The notes: generated by a model not told the origin, from the letters alone. A stretch of 64,000 nt of DNA from UBA3064 sp023258775 (GCA_044355655.1 JBIKXS010000006.1:39131-103130); one strand, 5' to 3'. Counted from the stretch's first letter, positions 33,917 through 42,765 are shown. Numbers and translations: made by a program.

Positions 33917-34403
33917 AAAGCTTTTGCCTTAACTCGCGCCGCTGTTGCGCTTCAAGCGATAGGGTCGCCGTTGGTCGGGCCAGCAAACGCTGCAAGCCGA
34001 TCGGTTCGCCCGTCTCTTCACACCAACCGTATTCGCCCGCGTCGATACGATTGATCGCTTGCTGCACTTTCTTTAAGAGCTTGCGCTCACGATCTCGGGT
34101 GCGTAGCTCAAGGGCATGCTCCTCTTCAATCGTCGCCCGATCCGCAGGGTCGGGCACGATCACGGTTTCACGCAAGTGCTCGGTCGTTTCGCCTGCATTT
34201 TGCAAGAGCTCTCGCTCAACCTGTTGCAGACGTTGTTTGAAAAAAGCGAGTTGGGCAGCGTTCATGTAGTCGTCTTCGGACATCGACAACAACTCGGCTT
34301 CATTGTTAATCGAGGCAGAGGCCTTGGCGCTCTTGGGAGCGGGCTTGCCAGTGGACTCAGCCTGCGCAGCGACAGGTTTACTACTTGAGGTCTTCGTAGC
34401 CAT
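33906..34403 (-). CDS. dksA: DksA-type transcription factor, single-cysteine form
   Basis: DksA acts with ppGpp in the secondary channel of RNA polymerase. The 165-residue product has a low-complexity start (about 35 residues), a coiled-coil region (LAFFKQRLQQVERELLQNA; ADRATIEEEHALELRTRDR) whose tip keeps the two aspartates of the DP-A-D motif (VPDPADRAT), and the C-terminal YGWCEETGEPIGLQRLLARP region. Only one cysteine of the four zinc ligands of E. coli DksA remains, as in other Betaproteobacteria. It is followed by hslVU. Confidence 0.94.
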   Translation of the reverse strand: MATKTSSSKPVAAQAESTGKPAPKSAKASASINNEAELLSMSEDDYMNAAQLAFFKQRLQQVERELLQNAGETTEHLRETVIVPDPADRATIEEEHALELRTRDRERKLLKKVQQAINRIDAGEYGWCEETGEPIGLQRLLARPTATLSLEAQQRRELRQKLYGD

Positions 34404-34434
34404 GGCGTCGTGGTACTTCCAACAGGAAAAGGGT

Positions 34435-34459
34435 TAGAGGGCATGCAAAGGCATTCAAA
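34435..34459 (-). promoter_or_regulatory. Possible sigma-32-type promoter before dksA-hslVU
   Basis: On the minus strand TTTGAA (34454-34459) and CCCTCTA (34435-34441) are separated by 12 bases and lie 32 bases from the dksA start. They resemble the sigma-32 form CTTGAAA-N11-16-CCCCAT but with several mismatches. hslVU are classic sigma-32 targets, so the location is sensible. The match is weak. Confidence 0.25.
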
Positions 34460-34514
34460 CAGCGCCGATGCAAGGCAAAAAAGCGAAGATGACTGGGCCT
34501 GGCAGCCTTGGAAC

Positions 34515-35495
34515 TTAGGCCAAGCATTGCTGCAAACCCTTCATAAAGAGATCTTTGGGCAGTTTACGGCCGATGAACACCATCTTATTGGAGGGTTTTT
34601 CGCCCGCCTGCCACTTGCGGCCCTGGTCAGCACCCATCATTTGGTGGACGCCTTGGAAAACCGTCTGGCGGTCGCTGCCCTTCATGTAAAGCACGCCTTT
34701 GTAGCGCAACATATCTTGGCCATAAACCTGGATCAAGCCCGATAAAAAGTCCTCAAGCTTGCCTGGGTCAAAGGGTTTATTCGAGCGAAAAACAAACGAG
34801 CTGACATCCTCATCATGATCATGCTCATCGGTTTCTAAAAACTGCGGGTCGATTTCTAGAATTGCATTCAGATTAAAGCCGCGAATATCCAGAATTTGCT
34901 TGATATCAGTCTGCCCAAAGTGCACTTCAGATATTGGTGCACGCGGGTTGATTCGCAGCAAACGCAATTTAAGTGCTTGCAGTGCCTCTGCATCGATCAG
35001 ATCGACTTTTGATAAGAGCAAACGATCGGCGAAGGCAACCTGTTCGCGGATTTCCTTGGATTGATCGAGTTGTGTCATCGCATGCTTTGCGTCGACGACG
35101 GTGATCACCGCATCGAGCAGGTAAGCATCGGCAATGTCGTCATCGATAAAAAAGGTTTGCGCAACCGGTCCGGGGTCGGCTAGTCCTGTGGTCTCGATAA
35201 TCACCCGTTCGAACTGTACCTCACCCGCTTTACGGCGACGCTGTAAATCATTGAGAATCCTTACCAAGTCGCCTCGAACTGTGCAGCAAATGCAGCCATT
35301 GTTCATCTCAACGATTTGCTCTTGCTGATCCTGGAGCAACAGTTCGTTATCAACACCTTCTTCGCCAAATTCGTTTTCAATCACAGCGATGCGATGGCCG
35401 TGTTGATCAGTGAGGATCCGTTTGAGCAAGGTTGTCTTGCCACTGCCCAAAAAGCCAGTCAAAACGGTCACCGGAATATGTTGGCTTGACTGCAT
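34515..35495 (-). CDS. G3E-family (CobW/ZNG-type) GTPase metallochaperone
   Basis: These GTPases deliver metals, often zinc, to client proteins. The 326 residues have the P-loop GFLGSGKTTLLKRIL, VIENEFGEEGVDNELL, the metal-binding NGCICCTVRGDL (CxCC), ETTGLADPGPVAQTFF and the SKVDL base motif, with the C-terminal CobW domain (VSSFVFRSNKPFDPGKLEDFL), and an acidic His-rich linker EHDHDED that may bind metal. The lack of cobalamin genes nearby favours a zinc role. It lies upstream of dksA, as in related genomes. Confidence 0.9.
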   Translation of the reverse strand: MQSSQHIPVTVLTGFLGSGKTTLLKRILTDQHGHRIAVIENEFGEEGVDNELLLQDQQEQIVEMNNGCICCTVRGDLVRILNDLQRRRKAGEVQFERVIIETTGLADPGPVAQTFFIDDDIADAYLLDAVITVVDAKHAMTQLDQSKEIREQVAFADRLLLSKVDLIDAEALQALKLRLLRINPRAPISEVHFGQTDIKQILDIRGFNLNAILEIDPQFLETDEHDHDEDVSSFVFRSNKPFDPGKLEDFLSGLIQVYGQDMLRYKGVLYMKGSDRQTVFQGVHQMMGADQGRKWQAGEKPSNKMVFIGRKLPKDLFMKGLQQCLA

Positions 35496-35589
35496 AAAAC
35501 GACCCCAGGGAAAATTGACGAAGACTGGGTTGAACTTGGATCAGCAAATGTCCAGGTCAAAGCCAGCGAAGGCTTAACGGGCGGGCAGT

Positions 35590-36846
35590 TTACACCCGCT
35601 GCAACAAAAGTCCCTTGAGATACTCGCCTTCAGGGTGTGCCATCGACATTGGATGGTCAACGCCCGCCGCCAAACGGCGCAATAATTGAGCATCAACCCC
35701 GGCATCGGTTACCGCAGCAGCCACAATTTTCTGAAACAAATCGAGCGATATTGCCCCTGAGCAGGAAAAGCTGAGCAAATAGCCGCCGGGGCGCAACAAG
35801 GCAAGCGCTTTAAGATTGATTTCTTTATAAGCACGTGCGGCGCGATCAACATGTTGGGCAGAAGGCGCAAACTTAGGCGGATCGAGCACAATCAGATCAA
35901 AACGCTCGCCTTCGCGCTGCAAATGACCCAAGGCTTCAAACACATTGGCCTCCCACCAGCGGCCGCGACTCGCTTCAAAACCGTTGAGGTTTTGCTGCTC
36001 GCGGGCTTGTTGCAGCGCGACCTCGCTTGAATCGATTGAAATGACCTCAGCAGCACCGGCTCCCCAGGCTGCGAGCGAAAAGCCACCGGTGTAACAAAAG
36101 CAATTTAAAACGCGTGCTGCATTCACGCCCTTAATCAAATCGGCAAGAAGCGCGCGATTATCGCGTTGATCGATGTAAAACCCGGTTTTATGTCCGTGCC
36201 GAACATCGACTAAAAACCTTAAGCCGTGCTCGCGAATCTCAATTAAGGGTGCCGGTTCTGCGCCGAGCAATACCGACTGCCCACCGCTCAAACCCTCGCG
36301 TTTCGCGCCGGCCGCATCAGATCGCTCGTAAATTGCAGCGATTCCCTGAGCCTTTATTGCCTCAACGATAGCCGGGCGAAAGTAATCAGCGCCTGCCGAA
36401 AGAACTTGAACGACTGCCTGTTGATCATAAAGATCAACAATCAGACCCGGCAATCCGTCGGCCTCGCCGAACACCATACGCCTTGCATTACTTTGCGCCA
36501 ATAGACTTTGCCTGCGCGCAAAGGCCTGAGCGATACGCTCATCAATCAAGCGCGCATCGGGAGGCCTTTGTTGATCAAAACTCCAAACCCGCAAGCGAAT
36601 ACTTGAATGGGGCGAACCACAGGCCCAGGCCAAAAATTGGCCGCTTGCTGCGCAAACTTGAACCGGATGACCGCTCGGTACGCGATCGATCAATTTGAGA
36701 CCTTCATCGCTGATCGCCCCCGCGTAGAGCCAGGGATGCCGGCGCTGCAAGGACCGCTCTTTGCCCGCACGCAGCAGCACGCGCAATGCCGAATCTGCTG
36801 GGCCGCGCGAATTCGAATCTGGTGCCTGTTTCGGCGCAGATTTCAT
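35590..36846 (-). CDS. rlmI: 23S rRNA (cytosine1962-C5)-methyltransferase
   Basis: RlmI methylates C1962 of 23S rRNA. The N-terminal PUA part begins LRVLLRAGKERSLQRRHPWLYAGAI, followed by FGEADGLPGLIVDLYDQ, GHKTGFYIDQRDNRAL, LNCFCYTGGFSLAAWGAGAAE and LIVLDPPKFAPS, with SCSGAISLD near the end. ATG 36846 gives 418 residues with a 20-residue variable leader; ATG 36942 is also possible but overlaps xerC by 41 bases, and neither has a good ribosome binding site. The frame is open to 37116 on xerC, which is certainly not coding for this protein. Confidence 0.9.
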   Translation of the reverse strand: MKSAPKQAPDSNSRGPADSALRVLLRAGKERSLQRRHPWLYAGAISDEGLKLIDRVPSGHPVQVCAASGQFLAWACGSPHSSIRLRVWSFDQQRPPDARLIDERIAQAFARRQSLLAQSNARRMVFGEADGLPGLIVDLYDQQAVVQVLSAGADYFRPAIVEAIKAQGIAAIYERSDAAGAKREGLSGGQSVLLGAEPAPLIEIREHGLRFLVDVRHGHKTGFYIDQRDNRALLADLIKGVNAARVLNCFCYTGGFSLAAWGAGAAEVISIDSSEVALQQAREQQNLNGFEASRGRWWEANVFEALGHLQREGERFDLIVLDPPKFAPSAQHVDRAARAYKEINLKALALLRPGGYLLSFSCSGAISLDLFQKIVAAAVTDAGVDAQLLRRLAAGVDHPMSMAHPEGEYLKGLLLQRV

Positions 36847-36901
36847 CGTCGGTGCAAAACGCTGGGGCGGCCTCAGTCGCTGCGCGTTGCTTGCGGCCAC
36901 G

Positions 36902-37888
36902 CTAGGGGCGACGCCTTGCCGCGCGCGGGTGGGCTTGATCATAGACTGCGGCGAGCCTTTGAAAATCAAGCGCGGTGTAGATTTGAGTGCTTGCGATGCT
37001 TGCATGGCCAAGCAGCTCCTGGACCGCGCGCAAATCGCCGCTTGACTGCAACATATCGCTGGCAAAGGAGTGTCGCAAAACATGGGGATGCAAGCGGCTT
37101 GAAAGCCCGCTTGCAAGACCTAAGCGCGCAAGCCGGTGTTGGATCGTTCGAGCACTGATCCGCTGGCACCGAGTACCAATAAAAAGCGCATGCTGATCGC
37201 CGTCGGGCTTCTCTTGAAGCCATTGTTCGCGTTGCTTGAGCCAGGCATCAATCGCTTGGACCGCCTTGCCACCCACCGGGATCGTACGCCGCTTCGAACC
37301 CTTGCCCAGCACCTGGACTTGAGCCTGTGCAAGGTCATACCAGCCAATAGCCTTTGGATGGTAGGCGCAATCAAGCTGAATCAGTTCAGAAAGCCGAAGG
37401 CCTGAGGAATAAAGCAGTTCCATGATGGCGAGGTCTCGGGTCGCCGTTGCACCGTCTTGCGGAAAGTCCATCAAGCGCTGACTGTCGTCAGTTGCCAAGG
37501 CCTTGGGCAGACGCGATGGCATCTTTGGCGCTTTAATCTGACGCGCAGGATTGTGTGTGATCATTTTTTGCGTCAGGAGAAAGTCGAAAAACCCCCGCCA
37601 GGCTGAAAGCTTTCTTGCCAGTGATCGGGGCGAAAGTCCTTCTGATGCAAGTTGAGCAAGCAATCGGCGCATATGCCTGGCTTCAACCCTCGACCAGGGT
37701 TTTGTGTGACCGCTGGGCATATTGCTTCCCATAGCAGCTGACAAGTGGTTTGCTTCAAGATTCGGCGAAGCAATGGTGTCGACAAGCGGCTCTAACAAGC
37801 CCAGATCATGTCGATAAGCTTTCAGGCTGTGGCTCGAGTAACGTCTTTCACTGGCCAGGCGCTCGAGATAGCGCTCAAGATCAGACAT
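36902..37888 (-). CDS. xerC: Tyrosine recombinase XerC
   Basis: XerC with XerD resolves chromosome dimers at dif. The 328-residue protein has a SAM-like N-terminal domain (YLERLASERRYSSHSLKAYRHDL) and the catalytic domain with the first Arg in LLYSSGLRLSELIQL, Lys in VLGKGSKRRTIPVG, HxxR in HPHVLRHSFASDML, His in GHASIASTQIYT and the nucleophile Tyr in the same segment. An insert of about 25 residues in the N-terminal region (NLEANHLSAAMGSNMPSGHT) makes it slightly long. It is directly downstream of the DUF484 gene, as in many proteobacteria. Confidence 0.94.
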   Translation of the reverse strand: MSDLERYLERLASERRYSSHSLKAYRHDLGLLEPLVDTIASPNLEANHLSAAMGSNMPSGHTKPWSRVEARHMRRLLAQLASEGLSPRSLARKLSAWRGFFDFLLTQKMITHNPARQIKAPKMPSRLPKALATDDSQRLMDFPQDGATATRDLAIMELLYSSGLRLSELIQLDCAYHPKAIGWYDLAQAQVQVLGKGSKRRTIPVGGKAVQAIDAWLKQREQWLQEKPDGDQHALFIGTRCQRISARTIQHRLARLGLASGLSSRLHPHVLRHSFASDMLQSSGDLRAVQELLGHASIASTQIYTALDFQRLAAVYDQAHPRAARRRP

Positions 37889-37889
37889 C

Positions 37890-38651
37890 TCAAGGGTTTG
37901 CTGCTTGTTTGGCTGGGACAGGCGGACTTGCTTCAGGATCAGGCTTGACCGCGCTTTCTTTTCCCCAGATCGCGCTTAGCGCCGGCGTGAGGGCGGCCGA
38001 CACCAATTCTGCGAGTTTTTGCAAAAAGGCAGTTCCCATTTGCGCATGAAAACGATCCGGATCTGCAGAGCCAAGGACCAAAAGTCCGAAGGCTTGAGGC
38101 TCAACACCACGCCGCAGGGCAAGCAAGGCGACTGATCTTGCATTCTGACCGCGATCAGCAAGCCATTGCACGCCAGGCTTTTGCGCTGGACTGCCACAAA
38201 GCGGCTGTTGCATTTGATCAACTCGGTCGAGTTGCTCGACACTAAGCGGCAATTCAAGGCCGGGCTCAAGCCGAGCGGCTCCTAGAGGCCACACCTTCAA
38301 ACCAACTTGCGGCACCTGGAACACTTCCTGCAGCAATTCCATCAGCCTGCTATCGAGGCTTGCGCGATGCTCATGAAGGAGCAATTGCCGGGTAAACCTT
38401 TGCATCTTCTCGCCGATCAAATCGTTTTCCTGCGCGATACGCATCAAGTCAGCAAGCCGATGCTCGAGTTGACGATGTTTCTCGCGCATGACTTCAAGCT
38501 GACGCTCATGAAGCGATATCGCCCGGCCCGCATGCAAATCGGGCATTTTCAAATGCGACAAAAGCTCCGGATGCCGTTGCAAGAACTCGGGATTTGACCT
38601 AAGCCAACGCGCAATTTGCTGCTCGTTATCTTCGTTACGACCCTCAGACAT
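37890..38651 (-). CDS. DUF484 family GAF-like protein
   Basis: The 253-residue protein has the DUF484 start (QQIARWLRSNPEFLQRHPELLSHLKMP), a coiled coil (ISLHERQLEVMREKHRQLEHRLADLMRIA) and a GAF-like C-terminal part (SVALLALRRGVEPQAFGLLVLGSADPDRF). The family is consistently placed between dapF and xerC in proteobacteria. Its role is unknown; position suggests a tie to chromosome segregation or cell division, but this is inference only. Its end abuts the start of xerC. Confidence 0.9.
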   Translation of the reverse strand: MSEGRNEDNEQQIARWLRSNPEFLQRHPELLSHLKMPDLHAGRAISLHERQLEVMREKHRQLEHRLADLMRIAQENDLIGEKMQRFTRQLLLHEHRASLDSRLMELLQEVFQVPQVGLKVWPLGAARLEPGLELPLSVEQLDRVDQMQQPLCGSPAQKPGVQWLADRGQNARSVALLALRRGVEPQAFGLLVLGSADPDRFHAQMGTAFLQKLAELVSAALTPALSAIWGKESAVKPDPEASPPVPAKQAANP

Positions 38652-38735
38652 GAAAACTCCTGGTTCGGCACTGCTGCAATCTGCCGCACAACGGTAATGT
38701 TTTGTGCCTCAACACATGCTCGTACTTCGACCTAA

Positions 38736-39623
38736 TTAACGCATTGGCAACGCAAATTGCCCCTCAAACACGGTTTGAGCGGGTCCACTCATCATGACCG
38801 GGCTTTGTTCACCCGCCCATTGCACCCAGAGAGTGCCCCCACGCGCCTGAACCTGCAAGCTTTCATCGGTCTTATTTCGCGCTAGGGCGAGCACAGCGGC
38901 CGCGCATGCCCCGCTTCCGCAGGCCAGTGTCTCGCCTGCGCCACGTTCAAAGACACGCAATTGCATGTGCGTGGGTGAGACTAAATAGGCAAATCCAACA
39001 TTGATTTGCCTCGGAAAAATACGGTGTGTGCCAATGAACCGACCAAGGTCTTGGACCATAGCATCGCTTGGTGGCGCATCTAAAAAAAGCACCGCATGGG
39101 GGTTGCCCATCGAGAGCAATTCGATTCGAAGACTTGGTAAATGCTGCGGGGCGGGCGATGCCAGTTGCACATGCTCGATGCCAGCTTCAACGCAGACCTG
39201 TCCAATGGTCCCTGCGGCCTCCCAGTCGACAAAACCGATGCCTCGGGTGTCAAAGCTCGGCGCACCCATATTGACCTTCACCGATCCATCGTCGAGGAGT
39301 TCGGGCTCAATGAGTCCGGCGAGGGTTTCAACTGTAATACGTCTTTTTCGCGTTAATCCCTGGTCGTGCACAAAACGGACAAAGCAGCGCGCCCCATTGC
39401 CGCATTGTTCGACCTCGGCCCCATCGGCATTGAAAATACGGTATCGAAAATCATGAGCGGGGTTGTGAGGCTTTTCAACAATCAGAATTTGATCTGCGCC
39501 CACACCAAAATGACGATCAGCAACTTGATGCCAGGCCACCTCATTCACCTGAATCGATTGGCTAATGGCGTCAATAACAACAAAGTCGTTACCAGCACCG
39601 TGCATTTTGCTAAAGCGAATCAT
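38736..39623 (-). CDS. dapF: Diaminopimelate epimerase
   Basis: DapF converts LL- to meso-diaminopimelate for lysine and peptidoglycan. The 295 residues begin FSKMHGAGNDFVVID, with the first catalytic Cys in NADGAEVEQCGNGARCFVRF and the second in ERGAGETLACGSGACAAAV. The lengths between motifs are normal. It is followed by the DUF484 gene and preceded by the acyltransferase pair. Confidence 0.96.
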   Translation of the reverse strand: MIRFSKMHGAGNDFVVIDAISQSIQVNEVAWHQVADRHFGVGADQILIVEKPHNPAHDFRYRIFNADGAEVEQCGNGARCFVRFVHDQGLTRKRRITVETLAGLIEPELLDDGSVKVNMGAPSFDTRGIGFVDWEAAGTIGQVCVEAGIEHVQLASPAPQHLPSLRIELLSMGNPHAVLFLDAPPSDAMVQDLGRFIGTHRIFPRQINVGFAYLVSPTHMQLRVFERGAGETLACGSGACAAAVLALARNKTDESLQVQARGGTLWVQWAGEQSPVMMSGPAQTVFEGQFALPMR

Positions 39624-39667
39624 CTTTGAGTCGTGATCAGTCGTTGCGCTTTGTGCGATTGCACATT

Positions 39668-40558
39668 CTAGCGATAAACAGGCGGCTCACCGGGCGGCCG
39701 GGTCTTGTAGCGACGATGCGTCCATAAATACTGATGCGGATCTTCACGCACGCGCTCCTCAATAAAGGCATTCATGCGTCGCGCCGATGCTTCTGGCGTT
39801 AGTTCACCAAGATCAGTCCAGGCTGGGAAAATTTCAAAATGGTACCGATCGTCTTGCAAACGCGTCACGCTCGGAAGCACCTGCGCGCCAGTCATCCGCG
39901 CAAGTCTGGAAAGGGTAGTAACCGTTGCCGCGTCAAGGCCGAAAAAGGGTACGAAAACCGCATCACGCGCGCCCAAATCCATATCAGGCAGCAGGTATAG
40001 AACTTTGCCCTGCTTCAAATGGCGCAACACCGCGCGCAAGCCTTCGTTGCGCAAAACCAAACTGGTATCGGGAAAACGCGCGCGTCCGGAAGTCATAGCG
40101 TCGGTCAGCTTTTGGCTTTTTTGCTGCGCATAAACCGAGACCACTGGAAGTCTTGAGCTCAAATAAAGCCCTCCCGCATCAAGCCCGAGAAAATGCGGCG
40201 CAAGCACAATCACAGGCCCTGCTTCGCGGGCAGATGCCAAATGCGACCAACCGCTCACACGAACCATTTGGTCTATTTGTTGGACCGGCCCCTCCCAAAG
40301 TGAAAATCGATCGATCAAGCTCACAACAAACGTTTTTATATGCGTTTTAGCAATCGCCTGACGCGCAGCAGGCGTGAGTTCGGGAAAGGCAATTGCGAGA
40401 TTGCTTAAGGCAACGCGCCGACGGCGAGCAACCAGGGTGTAAACCACAAGGCCCAGGACTTTAGCAACTGTGAGCATGAGCCACCGCGGTCTGCGCGACA
40501 AAATCCTCGCCAGACCGATCAGGGCGCCAGTTGCAATCTCGAGACTAGGCTCACTCAT
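39668..40558 (-). CDS. Lipid A late acyltransferase (LpxL/HtrB family), first copy
   Basis: These inner-membrane enzymes add secondary acyl chains to lipid A. The 296-residue product has one N-terminal hydrophobic region, the catalytic HX4D as APHFLGLD, YAQQKSQKLTDAM, LPDMDLGARDAVFVPFFG and the final QYLWTHRRYKTRP. It overlaps the next acyltransferase gene (ATGA-type, four bases), so two enzymes of this family are co-translated. Which position of lipid A it modifies cannot be told. Confidence 0.92.
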   Translation of the reverse strand: MSEPSLEIATGALIGLARILSRRPRWLMLTVAKVLGLVVYTLVARRRRVALSNLAIAFPELTPAARQAIAKTHIKTFVVSLIDRFSLWEGPVQQIDQMVRVSGWSHLASAREAGPVIVLAPHFLGLDAGGLYLSSRLPVVSVYAQQKSQKLTDAMTSGRARFPDTSLVLRNEGLRAVLRHLKQGKVLYLLPDMDLGARDAVFVPFFGLDAATVTTLSRLARMTGAQVLPSVTRLQDDRYHFEIFPAWTDLGELTPEASARRMNAFIEERVREDPHQYLWTHRRYKTRPPGEPPVYR

Positions 40559-41403
40559 ATATTTACGGTTTCTGTACCTTTATAACGATTATAACTCCAC
40601 AGGTATTGTTCGGGCAGTTTCCTAATCCATTGTTCCATGGCAGCGTTAATCGCCCGAGGCGTTGTTTCGCCCTCGTAAAGCTCAAAATGAAGTGTCCACC
40701 CCCCAACTCCGGCAGGCTGAGCGCCCAGACATCGTTGCGCAACCGCCATGAGCACGATCGGATTGGCCCTGCGTACAAGTCCCTGAGGAAGCGTCATCGT
40801 CCAGGCTTGCTGTCCGAAAAAAGCAGCAAGTTCGCCATCGCCCTGGCCAGGGACTTGATCGGGCAATAAGCCAACGGCTTCGCCGCGTTTTAGGCAGCGC
40901 AATAAAGCACGTACCCCACTTAGATCGGCTGGCACTGATTGCACCGACCCACGATTACGTGCCTCGCGCAACAGACGATCGACCGATGCTCGCTTTGCTG
41001 GTTTAAAAAGTACCGTCATCGGTACATCTTGCGCGATGTAACGCGGTATGACCTCAAAGCTGCCTAAATGTGGTGTCATAAAAAGTAGGCCCCGCTTTTC
41101 GCGCTTTGCCTTTTCAATCGCGTCTAAAAGCACCGAACGCGTGGCGCTTTGGCAGTGCGCAAATAAGCGCGCGTTTGGCCAGAACCACAAGGCCGGAAGC
41201 TCGGCAATCAGCCGTCCGGTGTTTGCACGAACAAGCCTCGGCAAAGGGCCTTGAAGCGGGTAGCCCGCAAGTGCCATATGCGTGAGTGATTTGCGTCGAT
41301 AACTCGCTGAGGCGAGCCAGATCACACTGCCGATCCAAGCGCCCAATGCCCAAAGCATTTGCAAGGGCAATAGCGATAAGCATTGGAACAGTAAGCGCAG
41401 CAT
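40555..41403 (-). CDS. Lipid A late acyltransferase (LpxL/HtrB family), second copy
   Basis: The 282-residue protein shows the family features with HX4E (TPHLGSFE) as catalytic site, FKPAKRASVDRLLREARNRG, GLLPDQVPGQGDGELAAFFG, and LPEQYLWSYNRYKG at the end. It differs from the neighbour in using Glu rather than Asp in the HX4(D/E) motif. It is upstream in the pair. Its start lies about 20 bases from the metK -10 box, on the other strand. Confidence 0.9.
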   Translation of the reverse strand: MLRLLFQCLSLLPLQMLWALGAWIGSVIWLASASYRRKSLTHMALAGYPLQGPLPRLVRANTGRLIAELPALWFWPNARLFAHCQSATRSVLLDAIEKAKREKRGLLFMTPHLGSFEVIPRYIAQDVPMTVLFKPAKRASVDRLLREARNRGSVQSVPADLSGVRALLRCLKRGEAVGLLPDQVPGQGDGELAAFFGQQAWTMTLPQGLVRRANPIVLMAVAQRCLGAQPAGVGGWTLHFELYEGETTPRAINAAMEQWIRKLPEQYLWSYNRYKGTETVNI

Positions 41404-41423
41404 GGTCGGGATTTAATAAGCGC

Positions 41424-41429
41424 TATAAT
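41424..41429 (+). promoter_or_regulatory. -10 box of metK
   Basis: A perfect TATAAT lies 105 bases before metK. No good -35 is found at the expected distance, since the region ends in the divergent acyltransferase start. It predicts transcription starting near 41436. Confidence 0.6.
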
Positions 41430-41435
41430 CTCATC

Positions 41436-41533
41436 TGCCGAGTTAATGACAACTTGCGGGGCATCCAAATACCGCTAAAGCGTCGCCGCTTCACTGGGAA
41501 GTTGGCTACGCCCAACAACCAGGAGGCTATGGC
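41436..41533 (+). promoter_or_regulatory. Structured metK leader with two mutually exclusive pairings
   Basis: The predicted leader of about 98 bases can form P1 CAACTT (41450-41455) with AAGTTG (41499-41504), P2 GCGG (41456-41459) with CCGC (41472-41475) and P3 AAGCG/CGCTT (41478-41482/41487-41491) as a three-way junction. GTTGG (41501-41505) can instead pair with CCAAC (41512-41516), five bases before the AGGAGG (41521-41526) of metK. The structure is drawn by hand, and I do not recognise it as a known SAM riboswitch class. Confidence 0.4.
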
Positions 41534-42700
41534 ATGAATAAAAATTATTTTTTTACTTCGGAATCGGTCTCCGAAGGGCACCCCGACAAAGTTTCGGATC
41601 AAATTTCGGACGCGATCTTAGACGCGATCTTCGAGCAGGATCCACGCTCCAGAGTTGCGGCCGAAACCCTGTGTAACACGGGTTTAGTCGTGCTCGCAGG
41701 CGAAATCACCACGGGCGCCAATGTTGATTACATTCAAGTTGCTCGCGACACCATCAAGCGCATCGGCTACGACAACACCGAGTACGGCATCGATTACAAG
41801 GGTTGCGCGGTATTGGTGGCCTACGACAAACAAAGCCAGGATATTGCGCAAGGCGTTGATGAAGGTCGGGGTCTTGATTTGGAACAGGGCGCTGGCGATC
41901 AAGGACTTATGTTTGGCTATGCCTGCGACGAGACGCCGGTGCTCATGCCTGCTGCGATTCATTACGCGCATCGACTCGTCGAAAGACAAGCGCAATTGCG
42001 TCGCGATGGTCGTCTGCCCTGGCTGCGCCCCGATGCAAAGAGCCAGGTCACGCTGCGCTATGTTGACGATAAACCCCATAGCGTTGACACCGTGGTGTTA
42101 TCGACTCAGCACGCACCTGATGTTGGCTATGAGCAATTGCGCGAAGCAGTGATCGAGGAAATCATCAAACCGGTTTTGCCTCAAGCCCTGTTGCAAGCTG
42201 AGGTCAAATATTTGGTCAACCCCACCGGTCGCTTTGTGGTTGGCGGCCCTCAGGGTGACTGCGGACTTACCGGTAGAAAGATCATTGTTGACACCTACGG
42301 TGGCGCGGCACCTCATGGCGGTGGTGCATTCTCAGGCAAAGACCCATCGAAAGTTGACCGTTCAGCAGCTTATGCAGCTCGTTATGTTGCCAAGAACGTT
42401 GTCGATGCCGGGCTTGCAAGCCGCTGCCAAATTCAGGTGAGTTATGCCATCGGCGTGGCACGTCCGACTTCGATCATGGTGACAACCTTTGGAACCGGGA
42501 AAATTAGCGATGAGCGCCTTGAAACGCTGATCGCCAAGCACTTTGACCTGCGACCCAAAGGTATTGTTCAAATGCTTGACCTATTGCGGCCGATTTATCA
42601 AAAGACAGCAGCCTACGGTCACTTTGGTCGCGACGAGCCCGAGTTCAGTTGGGAGCGAACCGATAAAGCACAGGCACTCCGTGCCGATGCTGGCCTTTAA
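41534..42700 (+). CDS. metK: S-adenosylmethionine synthetase
   Basis: MetK makes SAM from methionine and ATP. The 388 residues contain SESVSEGHPDKVSDQISDAILDA, the ATP-binding GAGDQGLMFGYA, FVVGGPQGDCGLTGRKIIVDTYG, GGAFSGKDPSKVDRSAAYAARY and a normal C-terminus. AGGAGG lies seven bases before the ATG. A two-codon frame ATGGCATGA overlaps the start from 41529, probably by chance. It begins the methyl-cycle cluster. Confidence 0.97.
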   Translation: MNKNYFFTSESVSEGHPDKVSDQISDAILDAIFEQDPRSRVAAETLCNTGLVVLAGEITTGANVDYIQVARDTIKRIGYDNTEYGIDYKGCAVLVAYDKQSQDIAQGVDEGRGLDLEQGAGDQGLMFGYACDETPVLMPAAIHYAHRLVERQAQLRRDGRLPWLRPDAKSQVTLRYVDDKPHSVDTVVLSTQHAPDVGYEQLREAVIEEIIKPVLPQALLQAEVKYLVNPTGRFVVGGPQGDCGLTGRKIIVDTYGGAAPHGGGAFSGKDPSKVDRSAAYAARYVAKNVVDAGLASRCQIQVSYAIGVARPTSIMVTTFGTGKISDERLETLIAKHFDLRPKGIVQMLDLLRPIYQKTAAYGHFGRDEPEFSWERTDKAQALRADAGL

Positions 42701-42740
42701 AACAGGCTTGAGAGGCTAAAACGCTTGAGCTGACCACCGG

Positions 42741-42765
42741 ATAAGCCCAGACTTTTTGGGCTTAT
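42741..42765 (+). other. Nine-base hairpin after metK
   Basis: ATAAGCCCA and TGGGCTTAT are perfectly paired around a seven-base loop rich in T. It lies 40 bases past the metK stop. No T run follows, so it looks more like a 3' end-protecting or Rho-assisted structure than an intrinsic terminator. Confidence 0.5.

Noticed and set aside
36847..37116. Long N-terminal extension of rlmI
   Set aside because: It lies fully on the opposite frame of xerC coding sequence, has no homology to RlmI and contains many Cys and Ala codons typical for a shadow frame.
41529..41537. Two-codon upstream frame ATGGCATGA overlapping the metK start
   Set aside because: It lies only two bases after AGGAGG, too close for normal initiation; the in-frame ATG at 41534 has proper spacing. 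Probably chance.
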